Shown here in pieces: positions 43,128-52,357 of a DNA stretch of 64,000 nt. Source of the stretch: Pseudomonadota bacterium (GTDB lineage: Bacteria > Pseudomonadota > Gammaproteobacteria > Burkholderiales > Burkholderiaceae_B); contig JAEXOO010000003.1 in assembly GCA_023439305.1 (NCBI GenBank), positions 1-64,000 of the forward strand, read 5' to 3'. Position 1 is the stretch's first letter; the number at the start of each line of letters is the position of its first letter. The position numbers were made by a program, and so were the translations under genes. The notes beneath the pieces were generated by a model. The model had not been told where the DNA came from. It worked only from the letters and a program-made list of their open reading frames with translations, and searched no databases.

Positions 43128-45476
43128 GTGCGAGTCGCGGCGTGGTCTTTCGTAGTGATGGTGGCCGGCGTGGGCATAGCCCAGGCCCAGTCGCCCGTCC
43201 GTCCGTCTCTGCAGACGTCTCCGAACCTGCAGGTGCGCAAGCTTGAAGAAGAGGACATGTCCGTCTACCTGATCGGGGACGACATGCAGGTCAATAATGA
43301 CGGCATCTTGCGCCTGCAGGGCAACGCCCAGGTCCGGCGCATTGATTCGGTGGTCAAGGGCGACCGTATCGACTACGACCGGGCATCTGGGCAGATGCAG
43401 GTTCGTGGCAACGGCCTGATCATGCGCGATGGCTCTTTGGTGCGCAGCCCGGACTTCGACTACAACCTGGACGCTGAAACAGGCCGCATGAGCACGCCCG
43501 AGTTCTGGCTGGGGGCGAGCGGCGGCAGCGGCACGGCCACCGAAGCGGATATTCTCAGCAGCAACCACATGCGCCTGTCCAAGGTGCAATATTCCGGCTG
43601 CCCTTGCCCCGAGCCCGCCTGGTACATCAAGTCCCCCAAGGTGGATCTGTACTCCAAGGAAAACGAAGGGGTGGCGCGCAACGGCGTGTTGTATTTCAAG
43701 GGCGTGCCCTTGCTCTATTCGCCCTACCTGACCTTCCCGCTGCGCAAGGAGCGCAAGTCCGGCTTCTTGCTGCCGACCTATGGCATGACCACGCGCGGCG
43801 GCATGGATATCAGCATTCCGTACTATTTGAATCTGGCGCCGAATTACGACGCCACGCTCACGCCGCGCGTCATGGCCAAGCGCGGCGCCATGTTGGGCGG
43901 CGAGTTCCGCTACCTGGGGGATTCGTTCTCGGGCGAGCTGACCGGCAACTATCTGCCCAATGATCGCGAGCTGGGCTTCAAGCGCTGGCTGATCATGGGA
44001 CAGTACCGTCAGAGCTTGCCCGCCAGCCTGTACCTGAACGCCGACATTCGGCGCGCATCGGACGACGACTATTTCCGCGACTTCAGCAGCTTTGGGTTGA
44101 ACGATTCCACCATTCAGGACCTGGCCAGCACCGTCAGTTTGGGGTGGGGAGGCTCCAAGTACGTCCGCGCCATTCTCAGCGCCACGCGCTACCAGACCCT
44201 GCAGGATGCGACCACGACCTATCGTGCGCCGCAGTATGACAAGTTGCCGGAACTTTATGTAAATGCAGCGCGCTATGATCTGGGTGGTTTTGATCTGGTC
44301 AGTGACAATTACGCGACGCGATTCCGTCTGCCTTTTTACAGCGGCAATCTGAGCGAGTTCGACGCTTACCGGGACAGACGCATTGCTCCCGATGGCACGC
44401 GCTTCTCGTCCTACACCACGGTGGCTTATCCCATCGTGCGCCCAGGCTGGTACATCACGCCCAAGGCCGGTCTGCACATGAGCCAGTACTCGACTGACTG
44501 GTATCCTGACGAGCTGCCTGCGTATGTGAACCGCTCAAAGACCCAGAGCCGAGTGCTGCCCATTCTGTCTCTGGATTCAGGCATGACTTTCGAGCGCGAT
44601 ACGTCCCTGTTCGGCAATCCGTCCATCCAGACCCTGGAGCCGCGGGTCTATTATCTGTATGTGCCGTATCGCGACCAATCCACCTTGCCGCTGTTTGATA
44701 CCGGACTGGCCAGCTTCAACTTCGCCCAGGCTTTCAGTGAAAATATTTACTCCGGCGGCTGGGACCGCATTTCCAATGCCAATCAAGTGACCTTGGGCCT
44801 GACCTCCCGCTGGCTGGATGCCGATACCGGTTTTGAGCGGCTGGTGCTGCAGGCCGCCCAGCGTCTGTATTTTGAAGATCAACAAGTTACTTTGTGGGAA
44901 AAGCCGCGCACAAACACCCGCTCTGATTATTTAGTGGGTGCCAGCGCCGCCTTGACCAATACGCTGTCGGTCAATTTCGACGCCCAGTTCAATCCTGAGG
45001 AAAGCCGGCGCAATCGTATGACGTCCGGCCTGAGATGGCGTCCTAAACGTCTGGCTACCCTGGGCGTGAGCTATCGCTACGAACGCAACCCCAGTCAGGT
45101 TCTGGACCCGAGCTATGTACCCGGTCCCGAAGACTTCCGTGGCAAGGACTCCATTTCCGTGACCGGACAGTGGCCGCTTAGCAATAAGCTCTATGCGGTG
45201 GGGCGTTACGATTATTCCTTCCAGGAAAGCCGAGGCACCCAATCCATACTGGGGCTGGAGTATAAAGGCGACTGCTGCTGGGCGGCGCGCGTCGTGGTTC
45301 AGCGCTATGCCGTGTCCGCCAAGGAAACCAATAAAGCCATGTTCTTCCAACTGGAGCTTTCCGGTCTGGGCGGCATAGGCAATGACCCCATGCGTCTGCT
45401 GCGCGACCGCGTGATCGGCTATGAGCCCATCTCCGAGCCCGTACCGGAAAAAACGATCTACGAGAGGTATGAATAA
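43128..45476 (+). CDS. lptD: LPS-assembly outer-membrane protein LptD
   Basis: Outer-membrane translocon that inserts LPS into the outer leaflet together with LptE. With the GTG start at 43128 (GGAGG 10 bases upstream) it has 782 residues: signal peptide to about AQA (22), a periplasmic jelly-roll domain (about 40-150), then a 26-strand barrel domain. Cysteines lie at 158 and 160 (CPC) and 716-717 (CC near the end), but none in the mature N-terminal tail, unlike E. coli (31, 173, 724, 725). An in-frame GTG at 43029 would add a non-signal leader and was rejected. surA follows by one base. Confidence 0.92.
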   Translation: MRVAAWSFVVMVAGVGIAQAQSPVRPSLQTSPNLQVRKLEEEDMSVYLIGDDMQVNNDGILRLQGNAQVRRIDSVVKGDRIDYDRASGQMQVRGNGLIMRDGSLVRSPDFDYNLDAETGRMSTPEFWLGASGGSGTATEADILSSNHMRLSKVQYSGCPCPEPAWYIKSPKVDLYSKENEGVARNGVLYFKGVPLLYSPYLTFPLRKERKSGFLLPTYGMTTRGGMDISIPYYLNLAPNYDATLTPRVMAKRGAMLGGEFRYLGDSFSGELTGNYLPNDRELGFKRWLIMGQYRQSLPASLYLNADIRRASDDDYFRDFSSFGLNDSTIQDLASTVSLGWGGSKYVRAILSATRYQTLQDATTTYRAPQYDKLPELYVNAARYDLGGFDLVSDNYATRFRLPFYSGNLSEFDAYRDRRIAPDGTRFSSYTTVAYPIVRPGWYITPKAGLHMSQYSTDWYPDELPAYVNRSKTQSRVLPILSLDSGMTFERDTSLFGNPSIQTLEPRVYYLYVPYRDQSTLPLFDTGLASFNFAQAFSENIYSGGWDRISNANQVTLGLTSRWLDADTGFERLVLQAAQRLYFEDQQVTLWEKPRTNTRSDYLVGASAALTNTLSVNFDAQFNPEESRRNRMTSGLRWRPKRLATLGVSYRYERNPSQVLDPSYVPGPEDFRGKDSISVTGQWPLSNKLYAVGRYDYSFQESRGTQSILGLEYKGDCCWAARVVVQRYAVSAKETNKAMFFQLELSGLGGIGNDPMRLLRDRVIGYEPISEPVPEKTIYERYE

Positions 45477-45477
45477 T

Positions 45478-46926
45478 ATGCGTTTCAGCTTGAACAACCG
45501 TACCCTGGCGCTGGCCCTGGCGGCCGCCGTGGGCTTGGGCGCGGCCCAACCTGTCTGGGCGCAGGCCAAGCAGGACAAGGTCAAGGCAGCGGCCCAGCCG
45601 GCCGGCCCGCAGTTTGTGGATGGTATTGCGGCCGTGGTCAATGACGAGGTCATTACCCTGCGCCAGGTGGAACTCGAGGCTGAACAGGTGCGTCAGCAGT
45701 TGCAGCATCAGAAAATTCCGGCGCCCGAACAGGACGTGCTGCGCAAGCAAGTCCTGCAGCGCTTGATCAACGAGCGCCTGGAGCAGCAGGAAGCCCGCAC
45801 CTTGGGTATCCGCATTTCGCCCGAACAGGTTACCGAGGGCGTGCGCCTGATTGCTTCGCGCAACAAAATGACCGAAGCCCAGCTTCGCGCCGAGGTCGAA
45901 AAAAACGGTATCAGCTGGGATCAGTACCTGACCAATCTGAAGCAGGAAATCCTGCTCGATCAGTTGCGCATGCGCGCCGTTGACAGCTCCATCAACATTA
46001 CCGATGCGGATATCGACACCTTCCTGCGCGCCCAGGGTGGCGCGGGGCTGGCTTCCTTGGGGCAGTCCGCTGCTCAGCAGCAGGACGCGCCAGTCACGCT
46101 GGCCCAGATTCTGGTGCGCGTGCCTGAAAATGCCGATGCGCGTGATGAAGACCGCCTGCGTCGCAAGGCCGAGGGCCTGCTGGCCCAGGCTCGCTCCGGC
46201 GCCGATTTCGCCGGCCTGGCGGCATCCAGCTCAGATGGGCAAGAGGCCCTGAGCGGCGGTGTGCTGGGCACACGCCCTTTGGGCGACTGGCCGGATTTGT
46301 TTGCCCAAGCCGTTCATACGCTGGAACCCGGGCAGGTTTCCAATCTGGTGCGCAGCGGCCAGGGCTTCCATATCCTGAAGCTGCTCGAGCGCGGATCCAC
46401 GGGCGCGCCCGCCACCACGACCCAGGCGCCTGGCGCCGGCGTCGTGCAGTCAGGGCCCATGATGGTCACCCAGACACATGCTCGCCATATTCTGGTCAAG
46501 CTCTCCAAGGTCATGACGTCCGAACAGGCGCGCACCCGCATTGAGCAATTGCAGGAGCGCGTCCGCAACGGCGAGTCCTTTGAAGATCTGGCCAAGCGTT
46601 ACTCCGAGGACAGCAGCGCTCCTCAGGGCGGAGACCTGGGCTGGCTGTCGCCGGGCGAAACCGTGCCTCCGTTCGAGCAGGCCATGGACAAGCTGGAGCC
46701 CGGCCAGACCAGCGCTCCCGTAGAGTCCCAGTTCGGCTGGCACCTGATCCAGGTGGTGGAGCGCCGCACCCGCAACATGGAAAATGAGTACAAGCGCATG
46801 CAAGCGCGTCAGGCCTTGTTCCAGCAGCGCGCCGAACCGGCGTTTGAGGATTGGCTGAATGGTCTGCGTGGCCGTGCTTATATCGACAATCGCCTGGATC
46901 CCGAATCCAGCACGCGCAAACGTTAA
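45478..46926 (+). CDS. surA: periplasmic chaperone and prolyl isomerase SurA
   Basis: Chaperone for outer-membrane proteins, including LptD. Of 482 residues: signal peptide to about QPVWA (28), an N-terminal chaperone domain, and two parvulin domains (from about 205, LAQILVRVP, and about 332, THARHILVKL, with the typical SGGVLG and QGGDLGW motifs), then a C-terminal helix. GAGAGG 10 bases upstream favours the ATG at 45478; the earlier ATG at 45469 directly abuts that site. It begins just after the lptD stop and ends 8 bases before rsmA. Confidence 0.95.
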   Translation: MRFSLNNRTLALALAAAVGLGAAQPVWAQAKQDKVKAAAQPAGPQFVDGIAAVVNDEVITLRQVELEAEQVRQQLQHQKIPAPEQDVLRKQVLQRLINERLEQQEARTLGIRISPEQVTEGVRLIASRNKMTEAQLRAEVEKNGISWDQYLTNLKQEILLDQLRMRAVDSSINITDADIDTFLRAQGGAGLASLGQSAAQQQDAPVTLAQILVRVPENADARDEDRLRRKAEGLLAQARSGADFAGLAASSSDGQEALSGGVLGTRPLGDWPDLFAQAVHTLEPGQVSNLVRSGQGFHILKLLERGSTGAPATTTQAPGAGVVQSGPMMVTQTHARHILVKLSKVMTSEQARTRIEQLQERVRNGESFEDLAKRYSEDSSAPQGGDLGWLSPGETVPPFEQAMDKLEPGQTSAPVESQFGWHLIQVVERRTRNMENEYKRMQARQALFQQRAEPAFEDWLNGLRGRAYIDNRLDPESSTRKR

Positions 46927-46934
46927 GGACAAGT

Positions 46935-47726
46935 ATGGCGCAGCATCAGGCGCGCAAGCGTTTTGGACAGAACTTCCTGGAAGATGAAGCGATCATCGAC
47001 CAGATCATCCGGGCCATTGGCCCGAGAGCCGTCGACAATATCGTGGAAATCGGTCCGGGCCTCTCGGCCCTGACCCGGCCGCTGACCCAGGCGGTCGAGC
47101 GGCTGCGCGTGGTCGAGATCGACCGCGACCTGGCGACGCGCCTGCGTCATCAGTATTCGGCCGACAAGCTGGACATCATCGAGGCGGATGCCTTGAAAGT
47201 GGATTTTGGCGCGTTGGGGCCGCAGTTGCGGATCGTGGGCAATTTGCCCTACAACATTTCCAGTCCCTTGCTGTTTCATCTGCTGGACTATGCGGATGCC
47301 GTTGTGGACCAGCATTTCATGCTGCAGCGCGAAGTCATCGATCGTATGGTGGCCAAGCCGGGGTCGTCGGATTACAGCCGTCTGTCGGTGATGTTGCAGT
47401 CACGCTATCGCATGGTCAAGCTGTTCGAGGTGCCTCCCGAGGCCTTCAATCCGCCGCCGCGCGTCGTGTCCGCTGTGGTGCGCATGGTACCGTTGGCGGC
47501 GGATCGCCCGCAGGCCAAAAGCATGGGTGCTTTTGAGCAGGTCGTGGCGCGGGCCTTTGCCCAGAAGCGCAAGATGTTGCGCGGTGGGCTGGGCGATTGG
47601 ACGGTGCACATAGACTGGGAAACGTTGGGCATTGCCCCGACGGCGCGACCTGCGGATCTGTCCTTGCAGCAATACATCGCTCTGGCCGATCACCTGCTGG
47701 ATAAAGGGGTATTGCAGGCCGGCTGA
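46935..47726 (+). CDS. rsmA: 16S rRNA dimethyladenosine transferase RsmA (KsgA)
   Basis: Dimethylates A1518 and A1519 of 16S rRNA during late 30S assembly. The 263 residues carry RKRFGQNFL at the N-terminus, the SAM motif EIGPGLSALT and the catalytic NLPYNI from Asn103. AAGGA precedes the ATG. In many proteobacteria pdxA lies between surA and rsmA; here it is absent. The TGA is directly followed by the stop of the convergent gene. Confidence 0.97.
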   Translation: MAQHQARKRFGQNFLEDEAIIDQIIRAIGPRAVDNIVEIGPGLSALTRPLTQAVERLRVVEIDRDLATRLRHQYSADKLDIIEADALKVDFGALGPQLRIVGNLPYNISSPLLFHLLDYADAVVDQHFMLQREVIDRMVAKPGSSDYSRLSVMLQSRYRMVKLFEVPPEAFNPPPRVVSAVVRMVPLAADRPQAKSMGAFEQVVARAFAQKRKMLRGGLGDWTVHIDWETLGIAPTARPADLSLQQYIALADHLLDKGVLQAG

Positions 47727-47733
47727 TCAGCCG
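47720..47733. other. 14-bp palindrome spanning two convergent stop codons
   Basis: CGGCTGATCAGCCG is a perfect palindrome whose centre TGATCA is the rsmA TGA followed at once by the reverse stop of the convergent gene. With no loop it should not act as a terminator; a protein-binding site cannot be excluded. Confidence 0.3.
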
Positions 47734-48956
47734 AAGAACCAATAGCACACGCCGATCGAGGCCAGCACGCCGGCCAGATCGGCCAGCAGCGCGCAGGGCA
47801 CGGCATGCCGGGCGCGCTGTATGCCGACCGCGCCGAAATACACCGCCAACACATAGAACGTGGTTTCGGTGCTGCCCTGCACGGTCGCAGCCAGCAGGGC
47901 GGGAAAGCTGTCCACGCCATGGTGCTGCATGGTTTCGATCAGCAGAGCGCGGGCTGCACCGCCTGAAAACGGTTTGACCAAGGCGGTAGGCAGCGCGTCG
48001 ATGAAGCGGGTATCCAGTCCTGACAGGCCAACCAGCCACCGTATCACATCCAGGACAATGTCCAGCGCGCCCGAGCTGCGCAAGACTCCCACGGCGCACA
48101 GCATGGCGACCAGATAGGGCAGCAGATCGCGGGCTACGGAAAAGCCTTCCTTGGCGCCCTCCACAAAGCTGTCGTACAGCGGTACCTTGCGTCGCCAGCC
48201 TACCAATAGAAACAGCCAGATGATGCTGAGCAAGGTCAGGTTGCCCAATAGCGAGGACAGCGTCTGGATGGCGGCTGTGCTGAGGGTGGCCAGCAGGGCC
48301 ATGAACGAACCCAGGATCAACGCCAAGGCCGTGAACCAAAGCAGCAGCACCGGATCGAGCAGACGCAGGCGCTGCACCACGGCGACGCACAAGAGGCCGA
48401 CCAGCGACGAGGCGGTAGTCGCCAGCAGAATGGGCAGAAAGACCATGGTCGGGTCGGGCGCGCCTTGCTGAGCCCGGTACATGAAGATGCTGACCGGCAG
48501 CAGGGTCAGCGACGAGGCATTCAGGACCAGGAAAAAGATCTGGGCGTTGGTGGCGGTATCGGGACGAGGGTTCAGGCTTTGCAGAGCCTTCATGGCGCGC
48601 AGGCCGATGGGGGTGGCTGCATTGTCCAGGCCCAGGCCGTTGGCGGCGAAGTTGAGCGTGATCAGTCCTAATGCGGGATGGCCGCGAGGGACTTCAGGCA
48701 TCAGGCGCGCAAATAGTGGGGTAAGCCAGCGGCCCAGCACATCGATCAAGCCCGCTTTCTCGGCGATCTTCAGAAAACCCAGCCACAGGGTCAAGGTGCC
48801 GAACAGCAGCAGCATCAGTTGCACCGACAGGGCCGCCATGTCGAACAGGCTGCGCACCATCTGCGCGAAAATCTCGCTGTTGCCCTGGACCAGCCATTGG
48901 TAGAAGCCGCTGACGGCGGCAATCAGGAAAAAAACCAGCCAGAGGGTATTGAGCAT
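47727..48956 (-). CDS. fused SpmA-SpmB nucleoside-recognition-domain membrane protein
   Basis: A 409-residue polytopic membrane protein. The first half matches SpmA (LWLGFLKIAEKAGL, PRGHPALGLITLNFAANGLGLDNAATPIGLRAM, given in parts), the second SpmB (EGAKEGFSVARDLLPYLVAMLCAVGVLR, then KPFSGGAAR). In Bacillus these are separate spore maturation proteins; fused versions occur in non-sporulating Gram-negatives with no known function. A transport role is possible. The stop is adjacent to that of rsmA. Confidence 0.8.
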   Translation of the reverse strand: MLNTLWLVFFLIAAVSGFYQWLVQGNSEIFAQMVRSLFDMAALSVQLMLLLFGTLTLWLGFLKIAEKAGLIDVLGRWLTPLFARLMPEVPRGHPALGLITLNFAANGLGLDNAATPIGLRAMKALQSLNPRPDTATNAQIFFLVLNASSLTLLPVSIFMYRAQQGAPDPTMVFLPILLATTASSLVGLLCVAVVQRLRLLDPVLLLWFTALALILGSFMALLATLSTAAIQTLSSLLGNLTLLSIIWLFLLVGWRRKVPLYDSFVEGAKEGFSVARDLLPYLVAMLCAVGVLRSSGALDIVLDVIRWLVGLSGLDTRFIDALPTALVKPFSGGAARALLIETMQHHGVDSFPALLAATVQGSTETTFYVLAVYFGAVGIQRARHAVPCALLADLAGVLASIGVCYWFFG

Positions 48957-49063
48957 AGTGTCGGCAGTGCGCGTAGGAACAAAGGGCCACGCAAGATTGT
49001 CGCAGACTCAGAGCATTAAGGTGATAATGAAGTGTGAATTCGGCATCGTGTTTGGGAGACATT

Positions 49064-51322
49064 ATGGACTGGAAGGCCTGGCGCAGAAAATGGTTGACGA
49101 TTCCCTTGTATCGCCTGGGACGGGATGCCTTGCCTCGATTGTCCGCGACCGAACAGGACGCCATCGATGCCGGTGACATCTGGTGGGAGGCGGAGCTGTT
49201 TTCCGGTCGTCCGGACTGGCAGAAACTGCTGTCTGTGCCGCCAGTGCGCCTGTCGTCTGAAGAACAAGCTTTTATAGATGGTCCGGTAGCCCGCCTGTGC
49301 AAGATGCTGAACGAATGGGACAACCAGTGGCAGCACGGCGATCTGCCCGCTCCGGTCTGGACTTTTTTGCGCGAACAGGGCTTTTTCGGCATGATCATCC
49401 CGCCCGAGTATGGCGGTTTGGGCTTTTCGGCCTATGCGCATTCTGAAGTGGTGCGCCAGATTGCTGTGCGTTCGATCACGGCCGCCGTTACGGTCATGGT
49501 GCCTAATTCTCTGGGGCCGGGTGAACTGCTGATGCAGTTCGGCACGGATGAACAACGCCGCCATTGGCTGCCGCGGCTGGCCAGCGGCCAGGATATCCCT
49601 TGCTTTGGCCTGACCAGTCCCGAGGCGGGCTCCGATGCGGCATCCATGGTGGATACCGGCGTCGTTTGCTACCAAGAGGTCGACGGCCAGTCCGTGCTGG
49701 GTATACGGCTGAACTGGTCCAAGCGCTACATCACCCTTGCGCCGGTTGCCACCGTGCTGGGGCTGGCGTTCAAACTGAGCGATCCAGACCGGCTGTTGGG
49801 CGACGATCCGGAGCCGGGCATCAGCGTCGCCTTGGTGCCGACGGATCTACCCGGCATCACCATAGGCCGGCGCCATCTGCCCGCCATGCAGGTGTTTCAG
49901 AACGGGCCTACCCAAGGCAAAGATGTTTTTGTGCCTATCGACGCCTTGATCGGAGGTGCGCCTCAGGCCGGCAAAGGCTGGGTCATGCTGATGAGCGCCC
50001 TGGCGGCAGGGCGCGGTATTTCGCTGCCGTCGCTGGCGGCAGCGGCCTGCGTGTTTTCCGCCCATACCAGCGGCGCTTATGCGCGCGTGCGCACGCAGTT
50101 CGGTATTCCGATCGGTAAGTTCGAGGGGGTGCAGGAACAACTGGGGCGTATGGCGGGCAATGCCTACGTGGTCGAAGCTGCACGGCGCATGACCTGCTCG
50201 GGGCTGGATCAGGGCGTTAAGCCGGCCGTCATCTCCGCCATCATGAAGCTGCACTGTACCGAACGCATGCGTGAATCGGTCAATGCCGCCATGGATGTGC
50301 ATGCGGGCAAAGCCGTCATTGACGGGCCCAGCAACTATCTGTCCAGCTTGTATCGCGCCTTGCCGGTTGCCATCACGGTCGAGGGCGCCAATATCCTGAC
50401 CCGCAGCCTGATCGTCTTTGGTCAGGGAGCGATACGCTCGCATCCCTGGCTCATGCAAGAGGTCAAGGCGCTGTCCAATTCGGATGAACAGCAGGGCGAA
50501 GACCAATTCGATGCCGTTATCTGGCGTCATCTGGGGCACAGCGTGCGCAATGCGCTGCGCGCCACCGGCATGGCCTGGACCGGTGGGCTGGTCGGCCGCT
50601 GGCCGCGCCAGGCGGGCGAGGTCGCGCCGATTTATCGGCGTCTGGATCGTTATGCCGCCGCCTTCGCGTTCTTGGCGGAGTGCGCGCTGCTGTCGCTGGG
50701 CGGCAGTCTGAAACGCAAGGAAATGCTATCCGCCCGTCTGGGTGACATGCTGGCCGAATTGTTTCTGCTGTCGGCCGTGCTCAAGCGCTGGAATGACGAA
50801 GGCCGTCACCACTCGGACCTGCCGCTGGTGAACTGGTGCGCGCAAGACAGTCTGGCGCGCTTGGACCGGCGCATGGATGAGGTCCTGGCCAATCTGCCCT
50901 CGCGTCCCTTGGCCTGGCTGCTGCGGGTGCTGCTGCGGCCGTTCGGGCTGGCCGCACGGCCCCCACGCGATGAATTGACCATGAAGGCGGCTGGCGTGTT
51001 GCTGGATCCCTCTGGATCGCGTGACCGGCTGGTTGGGGCGGTCTGGGAAGGACATGACTCGTCATCAGTCGCGTTGCTGGAGCGCGCCTTCAGCCTGGCG
51101 GTCCAGGCCCAGCCTTTGCTGGACCAAGTACGCAAGGCCGGGTTGCCGGACTGGCGCATTGCACGCGACAAGGGAGCCATCACGGCCGAGCAGGCCGCTT
51201 TGATCGAGGCGTATCAGCAGGCAGTCGCCGAGGTCATCGCCGTGGACGACTTCCCGGCAGGCGCATTTGCCCGTCCCGACCAGGACGCCGACGATACGGA
51301 CGAATCCGATCCGGCACGCTGA
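49064..51322 (+). CDS. fadE: FadE-like acyl-CoA dehydrogenase
   Basis: FAD-dependent enzyme for the first step of fatty acid beta-oxidation. At 752 residues it belongs to the long FadE type (E. coli 814) rather than the 380-residue class. GMIIPPEYGGLGFS, CFGLTSPEAGSD, RTQFGIPIGKFEGVQEQLG and the FadE-specific VEGANILTRSLIVFGQGAIR are present, plus a C-terminal helical extension. The start is ATG 49064 with GGGAG 5 bases upstream; an earlier GTG was rejected. With fadD and the hydratase, beta-oxidation genes are dispersed across the window. Confidence 0.88.
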   Translation: MDWKAWRRKWLTIPLYRLGRDALPRLSATEQDAIDAGDIWWEAELFSGRPDWQKLLSVPPVRLSSEEQAFIDGPVARLCKMLNEWDNQWQHGDLPAPVWTFLREQGFFGMIIPPEYGGLGFSAYAHSEVVRQIAVRSITAAVTVMVPNSLGPGELLMQFGTDEQRRHWLPRLASGQDIPCFGLTSPEAGSDAASMVDTGVVCYQEVDGQSVLGIRLNWSKRYITLAPVATVLGLAFKLSDPDRLLGDDPEPGISVALVPTDLPGITIGRRHLPAMQVFQNGPTQGKDVFVPIDALIGGAPQAGKGWVMLMSALAAGRGISLPSLAAAACVFSAHTSGAYARVRTQFGIPIGKFEGVQEQLGRMAGNAYVVEAARRMTCSGLDQGVKPAVISAIMKLHCTERMRESVNAAMDVHAGKAVIDGPSNYLSSLYRALPVAITVEGANILTRSLIVFGQGAIRSHPWLMQEVKALSNSDEQQGEDQFDAVIWRHLGHSVRNALRATGMAWTGGLVGRWPRQAGEVAPIYRRLDRYAAAFAFLAECALLSLGGSLKRKEMLSARLGDMLAELFLLSAVLKRWNDEGRHHSDLPLVNWCAQDSLARLDRRMDEVLANLPSRPLAWLLRVLLRPFGLAARPPRDELTMKAAGVLLDPSGSRDRLVGAVWEGHDSSSVALLERAFSLAVQAQPLLDQVRKAGLPDWRIARDKGAITAEQAALIEAYQQAVAEVIAVDDFPAGAFARPDQDADDTDESDPAR

Positions 51323-51498
51323 CTGATTGTTGCCGGTTTTTGCGCTGTCATCGGGGCGCCGCAGACAGGCAAGCAGGACGCTGATGCGTTCTCTTACCAA
51401 ATAGCGGCTTGCAGGACCAGAAAGGTCTTTACGCTGGAGCAGACGAACAGGCGCCGCCGGACGGTTGCTTCGGACGGCATCTCTCTGAGGAGACAGCA

Positions 51499-51906
51499 AT
51501 GCAAAAAATGATTTTCGTTAACCTGCCAGTGCAGGAGCTGCCGCGAGCCATGGCCTTTTATGAGGCTCTGGGATTTACCAACAATCCGCGTTTTACCGAC
51601 GACAGCGCGGCGTGCATGGTGTGGAGTGAGGCCATCCACGTCATGCTGCTGACGCATGAACGCTGGCGCACCTTCACCAGCCGTGCCGTGCCCTCCGCCA
51701 CGGCCAGCGAAGTGATGCTTGCCTTGGCTCTGGAGAACCGGGCCGCCGTCGATCACATGAACGAGACGGCGGCTGCACATGGGGGCGTGGCGGATGTGAA
51801 CCCCCGGCAGGATCTGGGGTTCATGTACAACCGCAGCCTGACCGACCCCGACGGGCATGTCTGGGAAGCCTTCTGGATGGATCCCGCCGCCGTGACCGGA
51901 AACTAA
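51499..51906 (+). CDS. VOC-family (glyoxalase/bleomycin resistance fold) protein
   Basis: A 135-residue protein with two beta-alpha-beta-beta-beta modules (MIFVNLPVQELPRAMAFYEALGF and, after the hinge, LTDPDGHVWEAFWMDP). It resembles COG3607 proteins such as extradiol-dioxygenase-like VOC members of unknown activity. The ribosome site GAGGAG lies 6 bases before the ATG. It converges with gloA, 8 bases separating the stops. Confidence 0.75.
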   Translation: MQKMIFVNLPVQELPRAMAFYEALGFTNNPRFTDDSAACMVWSEAIHVMLLTHERWRTFTSRAVPSATASEVMLALALENRAAVDHMNETAAAHGGVADVNPRQDLGFMYNRSLTDPDGHVWEAFWMDPAAVTGN

Positions 51907-51914
51907 GGCTTTAG

Positions 51915-52310
51915 TCAGTCTACGCGGCCTTTGGCTTGGATCAGCTCGATCTTGTAGCCGTCCGGATCTTCCACGAAAGCGATGACCGTGGAGCCATGCT
52001 TCATGGGGCCGGCTTCGCGCACGACCTTGCCGCCGCGCGCCTTGATGTCTTCACAGGCTTTGTAGGCATCGTCCACTTCCAGGGCGATGTGGCCATAGGC
52101 GTCGCCCAGGTCATAGGAAGGGGTGTCCCAATTGTGGGTCAGCTCCAGTACAGCGCCTTCGGCTTCGTCCTGGTAGCCGACAAAGGCCAGCGTGAAACGG
52201 CCATCGGGGTAGTCCGACTTGCGCAACAGTTTCATGCCCAGCACGTCAGTGTAGAAGGCCAGGGATTGGTCAAGATTGCCGACACGCAGCATGGTGTGCA
52301 GGATACGCAT
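51915..52310 (-). CDS. gloA: glyoxalase I (lactoylglutathione lyase) GloA
   Basis: Converts the glutathione hemithioacetal of methylglyoxal into S-lactoylglutathione. The 131 residues carry the four metal ligands at the E. coli positions: His5, Glu56, His74 and Glu122, consistent with the Ni2+ type. Length is family standard. It follows ygjP by 47 bases on the same strand and may be the last gene of the glyQ operon. Confidence 0.96.
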   Translation of the reverse strand: MRILHTMLRVGNLDQSLAFYTDVLGMKLLRKSDYPDGRFTLAFVGYQDEAEGAVLELTHNWDTPSYDLGDAYGHIALEVDDAYKACEDIKARGGKVVREAGPMKHGSTVIAFVEDPDGYKIELIQAKGRVD

Positions 52311-52357
52311 GGATAAAAGCTCCTAGGGTTGGCCTGCCTCGATGGCATAAACACACA

